Origin: CAZDGV01 sp964505195
GTDB lineage: Bacteria > Bacteroidota > Bacteroidia > Chitinophagales > Chitinophagaceae
Direction: 5' to 3'
Length of the DNA stretch: 7,295 bases
NCBI GenBank assembly: GCA_964505195.1
Contig: CAZDGV010000049.1
Span: 1 to 7,295 of the forward strand
Of the stretch, positions 6,588-7,295 are shown piece after piece (position 1 is the first letter of the stretch; every line of letters begins with the position of its first letter). The notes beneath the pieces are model-generated. The model was not told the origin of the DNA. It worked only from the letters and a program-made list of their open reading frames with translations, and made no database searches. A program made the translations under genes and the position numbers.

Positions 6588-6616
6588 CAAAGATAAGGGC
6601 TGCGACTGAAAAACAA
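6588..6616 (-). promoter_or_regulatory. Bacteroidota-type promoter of pdhA cluster
   Basis: On the minus strand TTG (6616-6614) is followed after 18 nt by TATCTTTG (6595-6588), an exact -7 match to TAnnTTTG. The -7 element ends 20 nt before the GTG start of pdhA, almost the same distance as in pdhB, predicting a leader of about 13-15 nt. It probably drives all six minus-strand genes to sir2, since their spacers are 30 bp or less and I saw no internal promoter match in them. Confidence 0.68.
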
Positions 6617-6621
6617 TCAGT
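6605..6621. promoter_or_regulatory. Inverted repeat over the pdhA -33 element
   Basis: ACTGA (6605-6609) and TCAGT (6617-6621) form a perfect 5-bp inverted repeat around a 7-nt centre that contains the -33 TTG of the pdhA promoter. A dimeric regulator bound here would block or adjust the promoter. The arms are short, so chance is a serious alternative, and no matching repeat overlaps the pdhB promoter. Confidence 0.22.
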
Positions 6622-6741
6622 TCGGAAGGGCTGTTTTACCCCTGGTCCCGGCATGCAGGCCGACGGCATCAGGCATATTAACCCATACCTAAAATCGCCT
6701 CACTCAGTAGCTGAAACCTTTATCTTGCAGTGCATTCGTCC

Positions 6742-7295
6742 ATGATTCAGCTTCATAACATATCCCTTACTTTTTTTAAAAATTACGCTTCAGGCGTTTT
6801 TCACTTCGATAAGCCTATCGTAGCCATTTGCGGGCCCAACGGTGTGGGCAAAACCAATTTGCTGGACGCCATACACTTCCTCTGTTTGACCAAAAGCTAC
6901 TTCAGCATTGCTGAATCGCAATTTGTGCATCGGGGCATGCAGGGCTTTCGCATTGAGGGTGCCTGGACAAGAAACGGACAAGCGGAGCAACTGGCCGTGG
7001 TGTTGCGAGAAAACGGCAAAAAAGAAATGCTGATTAATCAGCAACCCTATCAGCGTTTTAGTGAACATATTGGTAAATACCCCTGTGTAGTAATTGCACC
7101 AGATGATATCGAACTGATCAATGGGCCTGCTGAAGTAAGGAGAAAATTTTTAGACACGCTACTCTCCCAGCTGGATGCTGAATATTTGCAAATACTTATT
7201 ACTTACAATAAAGTGCTGCAGCAGCGTAATGCCTTGCTGAGAATGCACCATGGCAGTCATACAGTATCGACCGAATTACTCAACACTTACGATGC
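6742..7295 (+). CDS. recF: DNA replication/repair protein RecF, N-terminal part (runs off window)
   Basis: RecF is an SMC-like ATPase that helps load RecA at single-strand gaps through RecOR. The visible 184 codons have no in-frame stop and continue past the window end, so about half of a normal RecF (around 360 residues) is present. The start MIQLHNISLTFFKNY is typical of the family, where the protein opens with a short beta strand and an F-x-N-Y segment. The Walker A motif GPNGVGKT lies at 31-38, followed by NLLDAIHFLCLTKSY (39-53). The family segment PDDIELINGPAEVRRKFLD is at 120-138. The ATG at 6742 is preceded by no Shine-Dalgarno. The gene is divergent from pdhA across a 174-bp spacer. 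The Walker B and signature motifs would lie beyond the edge. Confidence 0.95.
   Translation, partial: MIQLHNISLTFFKNYASGVFHFDKPIVAICGPNGVGKTNLLDAIHFLCLTKSYFSIAESQFVHRGMQGFRIEGAWTRNGQAEQLAVVLRENGKKEMLINQQPYQRFSEHIGKYPCVVIAPDDIELINGPAEVRRKFLDTLLSQLDAEYLQILITYNKVLQQRNALLRMHHGSHTVSTELLNTYD

Noticed and set aside
6721..6728. TATCTTGC upstream of recF as a possible -7 element
   Set aside because: Two of the six fixed consensus bases are wrong and no TTG lies at the right distance upstream, so it is not a supportable promoter.

Overview
The window looks like ordinary chromosomal sequence from a member of the Bacteroidota, possibly of the Chitinophagales/Sphingobacteriales type, although the order is a guess. 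Three observations point that way. None of the nine genes has a convincing Shine-Dalgarno sequence before its start. Two promoters match the Bacteroidota pattern TTG-N17-23-TAnnTTTG. The pyruvate dehydrogenase subunits are of the two-chain E1-alpha/E1-beta type. I see no mobile element, tRNA, rRNA or CRISPR array. The window contains one 100-N assembly gap (2945-3044).

Layout from left to right. A terminator hairpin (1-28, minus) is followed by pdhB (151-1134, minus), the E1-beta subunit of pyruvate dehydrogenase. A 134-bp divergent spacer holds the pdhB promoter and leads to a saccharopine reductase-like gene (1269-2615, plus). That gene converges on, and overlaps by six bases, the last gene of a tightly packed minus-strand cluster. 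In transcription order the cluster is pdhA (E1-alpha), a membrane-anchored TPR protein, ribH (lumazine synthase), a LutA-type CCG-domain Fe-S protein, an EVE-domain protein, and a Sir2 deacylase interrupted by the gap. All five spacers in the cluster are 16-30 bp, so it is probably one operon of about 4 kb read from the promoter in front of pdhA. A 174-bp spacer then separates pdhA from a divergent recF (6742 to the window end, plus), whose C-terminal part lies outside the window.

How the genes relate. pdhA and pdhB encode the two halves of one enzyme but lie about 4.4 kb apart in separate transcription units. Their promoters are alike, and the -7 element lies 20 and 22 nt before the respective start codons, which suggests matched expression. 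PDH makes acetyl-CoA and NADH, the Sir2 enzyme removes acyl groups using NAD+, RibH makes the flavin precursor, and saccharopine reductase belongs to lysine metabolism. The cluster is therefore metabolic and housekeeping in flavour. I found no convincing new defence or mobile system. The points most worth checking are the split PDH genes with matched promoters, the wrongly sized gap in sir2, the shared TTATAA at the convergent gene ends with a hairpin beside it, and the GTG start of pdhA.
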